DNA from: Symbiodinium natans
Lineage: Eukaryota; Sar; Dinophyceae; Suessiales; Symbiodiniaceae
DNA: 64,000 nucleotides
Reading direction: 5' to 3'
Assembly: GCA_905221605.1 (NCBI GenBank)
Contig: CAJNDS010002528.1
Coordinates: forward strand, 58,501 to 122,500
Each line of letters starts with the position of its first letter. Within the stretch, counting starts at the first letter, position 1. Position numbers and translations under genes: made by a program. Positions 37,852 to 48,387 of this stretch are shown here, piece after piece. Below the pieces are notes generated by a model that was given only the letters and a program-made list of their open reading frames with translations, was not told where the DNA came from and searched no databases.

Positions 37852-40503
37852 GTGTTGGCTCCAGCTAGCTGCGTCACACAGGGCAGTCAAAGCCTTTTGT
37901 CGCATGCCCAGCGCCAGATGGGAGGCCAGAGGCTGCGCAAGGAGCGCGCTGAAGGAGGAGGCAGCAAGGAGGACTGTGGGGTCGGACGCAAGCCCGCTTG
38001 CTGCGTAGCCAGGGTCAAGCTCCCTACACGCCTGCGCGCACCCTCCAACCGAGGCGAGGTAAGCGGCCGGTGCATCGCGAGCAACCGAGCGCAAGCCAAG
38101 GCCGGCATGAGCCAGATCGCGGGCTGCCTGCTCCCACTGAACGTCAGCCAGGTGGAGGCCAGTGAGCCCCGAGAAGCAGTCGCGGACTAGAACATCAAAC
38201 TCAGAGAGGCTGGCATTCTCCCCAAACAGCGGAGCGCAGCGGAGGCTGTGGGTCAACTTGCAGTGGCCAGCGCAGGAACGCAACAGGCGAAGACCAACCT
38301 GCGGATCCTCTAGTTCTCCCAGAGCCTGCAAGAGAGGCCGGGCGGCCTGCACCCGAGCAGCAGCGTGGCCGGCCATGTAAGAGTCGTCCCCCACTGGCGC
38401 TCCTAACAGCTCAAAGCTACGTTGCACACGGCTGGCGCCGTCCGGGGTGCTCACTAGCTGACGTGGAAAGTACGGCAGCAGGGCAGCTTCAGGGAAGTCC
38501 CCAACGCTGACAAGTTCGCACTTCAGCAGGTTGAGCTCCAGGCCGAGCTCGGCACTGCGCAGGTGAAGCGCGGAGGCAACCGCAATGACATCGCCGGCCA
38601 GCACCCCGTCATCAAGGTAGAAGAAGGAGAGGTCAAGGCCAACAGAAGCTTCCCTTAGCATGCGGGCAAGGGGCTGCCGGGTGGCCGCAACAAACAACGG
38701 CCCAAGGGGGTCGCCCTGCTGGACACCACCCGCCGACATGATGGTGCTGGCCCCACCGAACTGCAAGTGGGTGGGTTGGGCATAACACCAAACAGCGAAC
38801 CGGGCCAGGGTAGGGAAGTGGGAGGCTATGGTGGCAAGCATGGCTTGGCGGGAAAGGCAATTGAAGGCGTTGCGAAAGTCAAGTTTCAACAAAACTTTGC
38901 GGTTGCCAGCAGCCTGTTGTCGCGAGAGCCAAGCACGTGCAGTGTGGACAGCCGTTTCGGCACCCGCCGGAACTCCGACACCAAGCTGGGCTGGCCAGAG
39001 AAAAGCACGGGCCTCCTCTCGAACGGCTGTCATGAGGCACTTGCCAGTGAGGCGACGCATCACTTCTCCTATGGCTATGGGCCTGACGCCACCCTTGGGT
39101 TTGGGAACAGCGACCAGGGAAGCACCAGCCAGAACCGGCGCAGCAGCAGCGCAGGCCTGCCCTCGGGCCAGGAGGTTCACAACCGCCGCGAGTTGCTCCA
39201 TGAGAACCAGGGTGTCACCTGGCTGGCGAGCTTTTCGCAGGTGCTGGACGCGGAGTCCGGGCGGACCCGGGGCAGTGTCAACAGGAAAGGCACGAAGGGC
39301 CTTAGCGACCTCATCCGGCACAACCTCATGCGCAAGCGGCAAGGCCGCAGTGTCGACCGCCACTGCAGGCTGGCTGGGGTGAAGAGCACGAAGGGCCTCA
39401 GCAGTTTCCGGGGTGTCAGGGCAGAGGCCTTCCGCAACCAAAGCATCACAGGCTTTGCGGTCGAATCCTTCCCTGGCGAGTGCAGTGGCAAGTTCACGCC
39501 TTTGCTCAGCCGACCGTTTGCGTGGGGCGCCGCGAGCAGGCCGGTGGCGGTCCTCCCACAAAGCCTGGCGGTCCCCCTCCAACCATCGCTGAAGGCGGTC
39601 CTTGGTGTAGGCGGCGGCAGCCTTATGGTGTTTGCGGCCGCCTCGCGGCGGCGAGCAGAGGACGCACTGCGGGCGCATGAGGAACTCCCGCCAGGCACGT
39701 TCGTCATTGCACTGCGCGACGTCGGCAAGTGCGTGAGAGAGGGCCTTGCCCCACAGAGAGCGTGCAGCTGCAGGGACGTGACGCAAAGTACGAACCCCGC
39801 CGGCCTGGATGGCTGAGAACGAAGGCAGGTCGTGCACCGAACCTGCGCGCGGAGTGCCGCCGTCCACTGCAGCTCTGGCAGCGGGACGGCAGGTCGGGTG
39901 GATGCTGTGTCGACAAGAGACACTCAGACCACACACACCACATCGCTGGCGACGCTGGGAACGCAGCCACTCAGTAGGGACATCCCCTTGGAGCGTACCG
40001 GCGAGGTGGGCATCAATGTGGGCTCGCATGGAGTTGTTGTCTGCCCAGCCTTTGGCCCGAGCAGCGTCACCTTGGACACAACCTGGCACAGGGCAGTAAA
40101 CACGCGGAGGCCCCGCAGCATCCACCTCCATGGATGGGCTGCGTGCCCGCCGACGAGGCCGCTCGCCACCGACAGGGGTACCAGGGGCACCTGGTCCGGG
40201 ATGAGCCGCCTCACCAACTCGGCATCCACGAAGGGGCCAACCCGACCAGAGCTTCTGCCTGCGAGGTTTGCGCTGACCCCATGTCTGCCGCTGGCGCTCG
40301 AAAAGACGTCGGGGCCGACGTCGTGGGAAATGAGGCAGTGTAGCCTGCGAGCACCAAATACTGTCGTGGGCACAGGGCTCACACACATCAGGAGCCCAGG
40401 CTAGGGCGAGTCGCTGTGTCAGTGCACGCCGTGCGCGACGGCCCATCTTAGGCAAAGGCAGTGCTAGCCAGACTTGCGATGGAGGCGAGCGGTCCAGCAG
40501 CAA
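37852..40503 (-). CDS. Non-LTR ORF, N-terminal part: zinc fingers and reverse transcriptase
   Basis: This is 884 residues from an ATG at 40503 to the insertion junction. Near residue 93 is CRVGEAAHPGPG. A C2H2 finger follows (CPVPGC...MRAHIDAH, about residues 136-166) and then CGVCG...H...C (about 187-205). RT motifs are VAVPKPKGGVRPI, LLKLDFRNAFNCLSR (A), GGVQQGDPLGPLF (B) and FFYLDDGVL (C, YLDD at 38608-38619). The thumb-like part contains HAGLGLRSVARDAPAAYLAS. No frameshift is seen. Beyond 37852 the frame runs into the antisense of the other element's poly-A and is not part of the gene. Confidence 0.92.
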
Positions 40504-40639
40504 GGGAGCGCGGAATATGTCCGCAGCCGCCCAAGCGACAATGCTGGAAGCCTAAGCAGGTGCGGCGGGGCCGCGGCGGCTGAGACGCTTGCCAACGAGC
40601 TCCGCGTAGCCCCGGCAGTCAAAGAAATTTGTCACGTAC

Positions 40640-42140
40640 TCAGTCCAACAGGTACTTCCATGTTCCCATCCTGATATAGAACCTTTTCCAGCCAAGTAGT
40701 ACCAATCCTAGAAGCGGGACATGAACTCCTCACTCTTGGCCCTTTCATCACGCTCTCCAGAAAGCCCATGGAATATTCACCCCATTAGCCGCTCCTTGTA
40801 AGCCTCATGTTCTCACCGCTCTATAGTTCGCTGACTCTCTTGACCAAAAGCACCAAGAAATCGCCCATCCAACTCACGGCTTTCACGCTCACTACGTTCA
40901 TTCACCTATTCACTTCTTTCCATTGCATTCTTTTCCTTCACCCCTTTAATACCGTGAAGCGAATGCAATTACAAGTAAACGACGTGAATAAATGAACGAG
41001 TTTGCGCGTGAATTGCATGAACTTTACTTTCATAATCTTGTTTGCGCTTGTAATTTAATTGTAAACTTGTGCACGATTTAAATGAGAAAAGCGCACACAA
41101 TATTATTAAAGTGAAGAAAACTAAATCACCTCACAGAATCTCCCATTAAATTATTACGTGAATGAAGTGAATTAAATTAAGGCAGTTCATGTATTCACGC
41201 TACATTCACACTAATAATTTGCCCTTTAATTTTATTTGCATGGCGCACGAATAAGGCTTTTTGTACTGTGCGCCCCTAACTTCGTTCATAATATTCACCC
41301 CGGCTTTCATGCGTCCTTTTAGTCCTTATAAAGCCGGGTTAATATTACGAAGAAAATTCTATTTCAATGGTGTTTCAATGAACGAAGTGAAGCGAGAACA
41401 AAAAAAAGAACACAATGAAATAGAATGAACGAAGAGAACGTAGTGCACGCCTCATAAAAAGACTTACTATTTGGCGTGCATTATTCTTTTCTCTATTTTT
41501 CTTCTTTCTTCATTTCTTTCCTAATTTTGCTTGTTGTTCAATTGAGTTCATGCGTCATTCATATCTTCACTCCTTATACCTCAATGAAACAAGCAAAATA
41601 AGAGAATTAGAATGATGAATCCAGTAAAATACACGGGCTAGTACATTATAAGGCCCGTGCATACTATTCATGATTTGGATACAACTGCCAAGGGGCGTTC
41701 ATCAATGGTCTAGTTTCCTGGCTCATGATTCTAATGTGACTTCCTGGTTGGTACGGTCTTTAGGGTGGATTCGTGAGTGAGGTTCGTTACCAGGCTTATA
41801 AGGGGTGACTCAAAGGGGGCGTTAACAGGGTCTCAAGGTGTGATGGGTGAACAAGGGCGTATTATTCCCAAGAGCCAGAGAACTAGTGATGGATGGTACG
41901 GTTTCTAAGTCAAGATGTGTCCAAGAGTGACAGATGGTGATTGGTACGTAGAGATAGAGGTTAGGTGACAGGGAGAGAGCGGTTAACCTGGCATGCGATT
42001 CCAAGGGTGTGAACGGTTAGACCAAGATATGAGAGTTAGGGTCTCAAGGTGTGATGGGTGAACAAGGGCGTTTCCTGTCCAAAAGGTACCAAGAACGCCT
42101 GGAAAGATAGACCAAGATATGAGAGTTAGGGTCTCAAGGG
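40640..42140. other. AT-rich, hairpin-dense block without genes
   Basis: Composition changes sharply from GC-rich to AT-rich. Perfect hairpins include GGCGCAC/GTGCGCC (41242-41274), CCCGGCTTT/AAAGCCGGG (41299-41338), TGCACGCC/GGCGTGCA (41444-41480) and CACGGGC/GCCCGTG (41632-41659). From 41820 to 42140 direct repeats appear, for example a 30-base repeat starting GACCAAGATATGAGAG at about 42012 and 42109. No ORF is credible. The texture resembles the inverted-repeat-rich non-coding DNA of dinoflagellate mitochondria, but no organelle gene was recognised. Confidence 0.55.
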
Positions 42141-42149
42141 CGGATTCAT

Positions 42150-43320
42150 GGTATTAATGGTTGGCCCTTGCGGTCGCCAGCCTCGCCGGCGGCGGCCCCG
42201 CGCGCCCCGGGTCGCCGCTGCCACCAGCGCTTGCCGTAGCGACAGCGACAGCGCGCGCACGGAAGTCCCTGAACGCAGCAGGTCCCGGCCTCTGGGAACT
42301 GCTCGATTCGGCAGGCTTTCACGCAAGCGCTCAGCGAGCTCCGCGCGGTCGCCGCATCTTGCCCTGCAGCCAGCCAGGTCGGTTCAGCTCGAGCGGCACG
42401 GGCCTGGAAGCTGTTCCTGCTCGTGCCACGCATGCTGCTCACGCGGGTGGCGCCACAGGGCTCCCAACGGCGAGCAGAATTGCTTGGCCCTTTCTGCGGC
42501 ATTCCAACGTGGCGAATGGACCCGGCTCATCCGCAGTGCTAGGCTACCGGAGCTGCCGCCCGACGAGGTTTCCGAGCGTAAGCGACACCAGGCGTGCGCA
42601 AAAGTGCGCCAGGGCGAGCTGTCCCGGGCTCGCCAAGTTCATCCACGTTCTGACTGCGGCGGAACTCGCGCCTGGCACGGAGGCTACATGGCGTGCGCTG
42701 ACCAACCCCGAGCGGCGACCTCCGCGGCCACGCTGGCCCATACCGGCGGAAGTATTGGCGTACGAACCCGAACGCCCCGTCCAGCTTGCAGCTGGATGGA
42801 TCAGTGGCCATGGCGCTGCGCGAGGCCAAGCGCGGGGGGCGCCGCAAGGTCCTCCTCCAGGATGCAGCAGCAATGGAACTGCTCGCACATGCCGCCACCC
42901 TGCTGGCGCGCGCCCATGTCCAGGCAGAGATCCGGACTGCACTAGCCATGGCCCTTTTAACGGCTTTGCGCATACCCGATGGCGGTGTGCGGGGCATTGC
43001 GATGGGCGACGCCTTTCGCCGCCGCGTCCGCACGCTTGCCAAGCAATGGGCCGTCATGTTTGATGAAGTCACGCGCCCAGACCAGTTTGCGCTGCAAGCG
43101 CGGTCAACGCAGTGATGCACCTACGACTCCATGTCGCGGGCAGCTTTCCTGTCCAAGCTGCGAGAGATGGCCCCGGAGCTCCTGCCCTTCACCTGCATGT
43201 TTTACGGCCACCGCTCCGCATACAGCTGGTGGGACGACGCGGCGGGGCACAGGGAGGTTAGACAGGGCGAGGGGTGCGAGCAGGGTAACCCATGCGCCCC
43301 AGCGCTGTTATGGGCCCCGT
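42150..43320 (+). pseudogene. Decayed non-LTR reverse transcriptase fragment
   Basis: Short stretches in all three frames match the + strand element at 34960-35990. They are AAFQRGEWTRLIRSA (cf. AAFFAGDWEPLLRAA), RQGELSRARQV, LTNPERRPPRPRWPIP (cf. LTDPTRRPPQPYRPLP), GGVRGIAMGDAFRRRVRTLAKQ, and FYGHRSAYSWWDDAAG with EGCEQGNPCAPAL in place of EGGEQGDPLMPAM. Motif C and everything after are missing; the match stops at 43320 where AT-rich sequence resumes. Confidence 0.85.
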
Positions 43321-43690
43321 AAAAAATATATTAATTCAGGGCCCATTCATGCTGTGTTAGAAGCCCCTCATAATTTACCAATAAGTATCTAGGGCTGTTA
43401 CTTACAGCATTAAAAAGGGAAAAGGGCACGAACACAATATTGACAAAAGGCCCGTGCGTTAACTTACTGCCTTTTATTACTGTTGATTCGTGTTTTTTTT
43501 TTCCAGGTTTAGTTCGCCGTTACGCGGGCTCTATGAAAATATTAAAAGTGCGCGCGGAAAAAACCCAAATCTATTACTAAAAACGCGCATTCTTTTCACT
43601 CTTTGCCTTTCATGTCTCTGATATCCTCTGATTATAAATTGTATGCACATCATTCACGCGGTTCCTTGTACTGCTTTGCAAAAATGATAT
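43321..43690. other. AT-rich block continuing right of the RT fragment
   Basis: The sequence resembles 40640-41700 in composition and in motifs such as AAGGCCCGTGC, GGGCACGAA and GCGCGC...GCGC arms. It suggests that the RT fragment is embedded in one AT-rich unit, or that two similar units flank it. No gene is seen. Confidence 0.45.
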
Positions 43691-46392
43691 TCTCGGGCTG
43701 CGCCACAGATGACGAGGTCAAGGCGCCGCCGGTCAACCGGCCGCACGCCCACAACGGTTGTATCGGCGAGCCACTGCCGCGGCACCACACGCCCTTCCCT
43801 CGCGCGACCGGTGCGCTGACAAGTGACTCCGAAGCACCTCGTGGGAGGCGCGAACCTGGCATGGGATGGCCGGGCTGGCAGCGCGTAGCAACGACGGCCA
43901 CTGACAAGCGCGTGCTCGAGACGCTATTTTCAGACCTTGAGCCTTCCCAGCGAGCTGGGAAACTGACATACTTGCCGCAGCAGCGAGATGTCAAGAAAAA
44001 CGAAAAGGAGCGAGGAAAAAAAAAACCTGCCCCAACCCCTACAGTACCTCAAAGTTTTGAGCGTAAACTTGCATGCATGGGTGCTGCACAAATCCGAGCG
44101 CAACTCGGTAGGATGAAGCAGCTGTTTCTTCTTCGTCCCCGGCCGCATCAACGGGGCATGGGATTCTAACTCGCATTTATGGCTTGCCTGAGTTGGTGTG
44201 TGTGTATGTGGGTCGACCCTAGGCTACGAGAAGCTTTTGCAGTTCGCCTATCTCCGCTTCCGGCTACTCGGGTGCAGAGCGGGGTATCAGATTACTTATG
44301 CCGACGCAAGATGCCAGCCATTGATGTCGAGCCATGTAGGTGACGAACATGCCGACCCCACCGCAGCATTGGTTGAACAGGCATCTTCAATGAGCTCGCC
44401 GCAGTTCTCGCACATGCATGTTTTCGTTGCGTGTTTGTTGAGATAAACAGGCAGCCCGCAAGCGCCGATGTCTGCAGCTAAGTGTTGTGCTTGTTGTCAG
44501 ATGCATTGACGCAAACATGGCATGCATGATGCTTTGGTTAGGGGCGTTGACCATGAAAACATAAAAACCCTAAAACCCGAAAGCCTCAAATCCTCGCATG
44601 TTCATCGAAACTGGTAGCGGAGCAGGTAGATCACCAGGATACAAGGGTTTTCGTTTCACCCATAGTCATCATAGAGTCATACACCTCTGACGCTATGTCC
44701 GTGGTGGGTTTGCGCAGGCAAGCTTCTCAATTCATCGCGGGCGTGATCACAGGGTTGATTCGGACGTTTGTGGAAGGCTCACGTGCCACCGTCCCATGCT
44801 GAATAGCCCATGTCTAATTAATGTGAAGCTGGTTCGACAGGTGGGTAACCATGAGCATTGGCATCCTGTCGTGGAAACGCCACCGCCTTTTGCAACATGG
44901 CAAACTACTTCTCCGCAGCTCTGGTGAAGAAATTTTATCAAGAACAGAAGTTGACGCTTGGACGCACAGAAAGCATGTTGCCGTGAACGTTGCCAGCACT
45001 GATTCCGTTCCGCATGCAGCTTGTGTTGCGTGATGTAGCTGCTGCCCCACAATTCCTAATTACCGATTAAGCGTGAAGAACAAGAATTGCCGAAACCACG
45101 CCCGCCATTCCAAGACAATGTAAGACCCGGTCGTTTGTTGATCGCTGAAGTGCTTCGTCATGAGAAGGAATACAAATACAGTATGTGTATGTACAATGCC
45201 AGAATCAAACTTCGTTGGCTTATTCAAAGCTACGACTTTCGGAGCGAGTGCATCGGTCATTGATTTTCTCCCGAGGACCAAATTTCAGCCATACTTCTGG
45301 AAGACTTCGTGTGGCTCTCCGAGTTCGCACTTCTAGCACACCGCTGCAGCAGGCCAGAATAGACAAGCATGGCAGGGTGAGAAGGGGAAAGGGGTTCTAT
45401 ACAGTTCTCGTCAGCTTGTGGAGAGGCTCTTGGTGATATCCTCGGAAACCCCTGCAGATGAACATCTCTCTGCTCGGAGTTCTCACTTGGTTTTGCCATG
45501 AGCATTGGTCTTTTTCAGAACTTTCTCCCGTCTCGTCCCGTGGTGCGCTCTCGCTTGCATTAGCAAGTGGGCACCACTGTGCAAGATCGCCAGCATTGTC
45601 AGCCTGGTGTGGCACGCTGAACGTGGGCCGCTGTACAAACGGCGTGACGATGAGTTTGAGCTGTGGCATGCCCCAGCCAAGCAATTATCTGGCTTGATTT
45701 TCGGGCCAGTCCAAGGCAGCTGAGCCATCTTTGTACCATTCCCTAGCAAAAAAACCACAGGTTTGACGCATTTTCTGGTCACTGCTGCAATTGCAAGTTC
45801 TTTGCAATGGGGGGCCGTTCTTGGGAGTCAGCTTGACTCGGCTGATGTCGAGGATGACCACGCAAGAGGAAGAGCTTAAATGAACGCATCCAATCTTTTC
45901 ATAAACAAGCTTGTGATCGTCCTTGCTTCCCGGAATGAGTCTGAGTGAAGGTCACGGGCTGGATCGGGCAGCCTTGAAGCCAGGCTTAGATGCCCGGATG
46001 ATCCGAGGCGTTTTGGCTGGCAGATTATCCAAGATGCCTGCCGCACTGACTGGTTTCGAGCAGGTCGCCCGAACATGCAAAATTTAGCCTGGCAAAGCCA
46101 GGCACCGCACACACAGGCTGACTATTGTGTCAGCATTTGTTCAGTAGTTCAAGTTGCAGGCCGTGCGGGCCGTGTGCCTGTGTTCTTGTGAAATGAGTTG
46201 TGTAGACTCGCGCAGGCGAGGGAAACGTCTTGGAATGTGTGATTGGGCGTGAGGTGCGGCCTGCATGCCTACGGCATGAACATGACCGAGTTGCCCTTTG
46301 GGCTTGCTTGGCACATGGCTTCTGAAAAGAGTTGAGCGGTGTAGCTGAGCAGGCGTTGTTCTGAAGCTTCATGCTGCGACTTAGAGCCAGAT
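43691..46392. other. No supported gene; one primer-site-like motif
   Basis: ORFs are short and without recognisable motifs; the longest (188 residues, 43603-44169, +) starts in the AT-rich block and has no family features. TGGTAGCGGAGC at 44612-44623 is identical to the copia primer sites of elements 2 and 3. It lies about 40 bases after a CCCTAAAACCC telomere-like stretch (about 44567-44577). Confidence 0.4.
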
Positions 46393-47181
46393 GTGCATTG
46401 CATGGTGTTGCAGCCATATGACGACAAGAAGAACCTTGCGGATGGGCGAATAGGGTTCGGCACTATGATGGAACCAGTGACCCGTCTCGCATCTGGCACT
46501 GCGCCTTGCAACATCAGGATCGCAGCACCATGTTCCTACACGCCGGCATGCGTCGGGACCTGGCAGGGAACAGCCCAGCCACTTCCGCCATTTGCGGCCG
46601 CTCAGACGACAGTGGCTAGAGCAGCTGCGCTGCGCGCTGTGCCGCGCATGATGCCGTGTCAATCAGGAACATCTCCTGGCTTACAGGGACCCTGTCGGGG
46701 TCATGGCTTCGCCGGCTATGCAACATATGCAGCCATTCCAGCTGCTTCGGGCTCATCGACCGTAGCCTCGAGCCAACCCCAGCCACAGCTTCTGTCACCT
46801 GCATTGCCTCCAGCGTCTGTCCAGCACTGTGCGCAGCCAGGAAGACTTGGGGCCCAGGCCCAGTTGCATGCTTCTCCTGCTCTGCCAACATCGTTGGGTT
46901 CGCCTCTTATGGAAACACCGGCGGTTCCCTCAGTCAGCTCGCCGCAGGGGTCACTGCCCTCACCATTGCCAGCCCCATGCAGCTGCAGATCCTTAGCTGG
47001 CGCTCCATCTCCGAGCATGACGCCCAAACCGGAGGTGGATGTGGCAAAGCCAGCTGCGCCACATGCGCCTCTTGCTAGCGAAGCTCTGCCCTTTCAATTG
47101 CCTGAGGCTGAGGCTTCTAAACCTGTCAAGAAGAAGAGCAAGGCTCAGAAGGCAAAGAAGAGATGTGCATGTTGCGACTAG
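46393..47181 (+). CDS. Pro/Ala-rich protein with polybasic CxCC tail (paralogue A)
   Basis: This is 262 residues with no recognised domain. The N-terminal half has scattered Cys. The C-terminal half is Pro/Ala/Ser-rich and ends in KKKSKAQKAKKRCACCD. A Lys-rich stretch next to terminal Cys is how many lipid-anchored proteins attach to membranes, so palmitoylation is possible. The downstream gene ends in the same way. The start is the first ATG of the frame, and an upstream exon cannot be excluded. Confidence 0.5.
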   Translation: MHCMVLQPYDDKKNLADGRIGFGTMMEPVTRLASGTAPCNIRIAAPCSYTPACVGTWQGTAQPLPPFAAAQTTVARAAALRAVPRMMPCQSGTSPGLQGPCRGHGFAGYATYAAIPAASGSSTVASSQPQPQLLSPALPPASVQHCAQPGRLGAQAQLHASPALPTSLGSPLMETPAVPSVSSPQGSLPSPLPAPCSCRSLAGAPSPSMTPKPEVDVAKPAAPHAPLASEALPFQLPEAEASKPVKKKSKAQKAKKRCACCD

Positions 47182-47421
47182 AGCCGTTAGAGCCGTTTCC
47201 TGCATCCTTTGCTACAGCTCACTTGGCGTAGCGAGGGACATCCCGCAGCAATGACTGCTTGCATTATGAGCTTGGACATGCTTGGACAATAGCGGCAAGA
47301 CTCCATAAAAGAGTTGGGTGCACGCTGCAGTGTTTGCAAGCAGCCTAGGCAAGTTGCGGCGTTTGTACTTACATTTCATAACATTTCATAACATTTCATA
47401 ACAAGCAAAAGCAAGCGCAGC

Positions 47422-48387
47422 GTGCCGAGCCAGGCTCGACAAGTCCGACTTCATCGTGCAGTTTGGCTCGAAGAGAGCGCGAGGTCAAAGCCAGCGTACA
47501 GGATTGCTGGAGCTATGGCGGCCGCCATGCCAACAATGCAGGTAGGTGCACAGACCGTCGCTGCATTACCAACACAAGTTGCAGGCACTGTGATGCCAGG
47601 TGTCCAGACAGTGCCCGGCATCCAATATGCAGGCACTCCGACCTACCCATACATGGGTCAGAATGTGCCCATGCCCACGTATGCAAGTACACCGCTTGCC
47701 TCATTACCAACGTCAACTTGGATCCAGCCTGCCCCTGCAAGCGCGCAGATGCCGGCTTTCCCAACCACGATCCCAACTTCGCAGTATCCCGCACCTACCT
47801 ATCCATATCCTGTGTACCCTGGTTCGGTCCCGTTGGCATCAGCTGCGCCTCACAGCATGCCGACAACCGTGGTGGCCCATCCAACAGGGGCTTCTTCCTC
47901 TACGGCCCCTGCCCCACAGCAGCCAGTTCTGGCCAGTTCTCAAGAAGCTGGTGTGGAGGCGAAGGTGAGTGCGGCGCCACTGGTTCCGGCGCCAACTCCA
48001 ACGAACACGCCTGTAATGCATTCAATTGGTGGTGCCAGCAGCCCTGTGATGCAATCCATGGGTGCTGCCAGCACGCCCGTCATGCAATCACAGTCCCCGA
48101 TGGCACAGTCTTTTGTGGTCACAGGCACTCCGACGGCCCCGATGATGACCTCCTTGCCGGCAGCTTCGCCAGCTGCAGCAGCAGCTTCAGCTTTGCCAGC
48201 TTCACCTTTGCCAGCAGCTGCGGCTTCAAGCCCTTTTGGAGTTCCGGCGTCCCTCCCGGCCACCAATGTCTCGGTTCCGCTGATGGATCCTGCAGAGTCA
48301 GAGGTAAAGACGCAGTCCAAGGATCTTCGAAAACCGGGAAAGAAGCCGAAGAAGGGCAAGAACAAGTTTGGCTGCTGTGGGTGCTGA
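47422..48387 (+). CDS. Pro/Ala/Met-rich protein with polybasic CCGC tail (paralogue B)
   Basis: This is 321 residues, low-complexity, rich in Pro, Ala, Thr, Met and Gln. It has PxYPY-type motifs (TYPYMGQNVPMPTY, APTYPYPVYPG) and three repeats of the type PVMQSMGAAS (about 48007-48100). It ends in LRKPGKKPKKGKNKFGCCGC. Tail architecture and composition match the protein 240 bases upstream, suggesting a tandem duplication. The true start may be MAAAMPTMQVGAQ (about 47515). No enzyme or known family is recognised. Confidence 0.55.
   Translation: MPSQARQVRLHRAVWLEESARSKPAYRIAGAMAAAMPTMQVGAQTVAALPTQVAGTVMPGVQTVPGIQYAGTPTYPYMGQNVPMPTYASTPLASLPTSTWIQPAPASAQMPAFPTTIPTSQYPAPTYPYPVYPGSVPLASAAPHSMPTTVVAHPTGASSSTAPAPQQPVLASSQEAGVEAKVSAAPLVPAPTPTNTPVMHSIGGASSPVMQSMGAASTPVMQSQSPMAQSFVVTGTPTAPMMTSLPAASPAAAAASALPASPLPAAAASSPFGVPASLPATNVSVPLMDPAESEVKTQSKDLRKPGKKPKKGKNKFGCCGC

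Larger units (their letters stand above)
31741..40640 (-). mobile_element. Non-LTR retrotransposon with REL endonuclease, - strand, split by a second element
   Basis: The element's ORF runs from 40503 down to 37852, is interrupted by a 5.06-kb + strand element, and resumes at 32791 down to 31937. Joining caa-cac (37857-37852, - strand) to gtg-tcg (32791-32786, - strand) keeps the frame and gives about 1168 residues without a stop. The order is zinc fingers, RT, and a C-terminal restriction-enzyme-like endonuclease, as in R2-like and related clades. The 5' end is taken near 40640, where composition changes, and the 3' end is not defined. Confidence 0.85.

Noticed and set aside
40640-42140. Mitochondrial cox1, cob, cox3 or rRNA fragments in the AT-rich block
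   Set aside because: I looked for conserved peptide or rRNA stretches and recognised none; only the texture is organelle-like.
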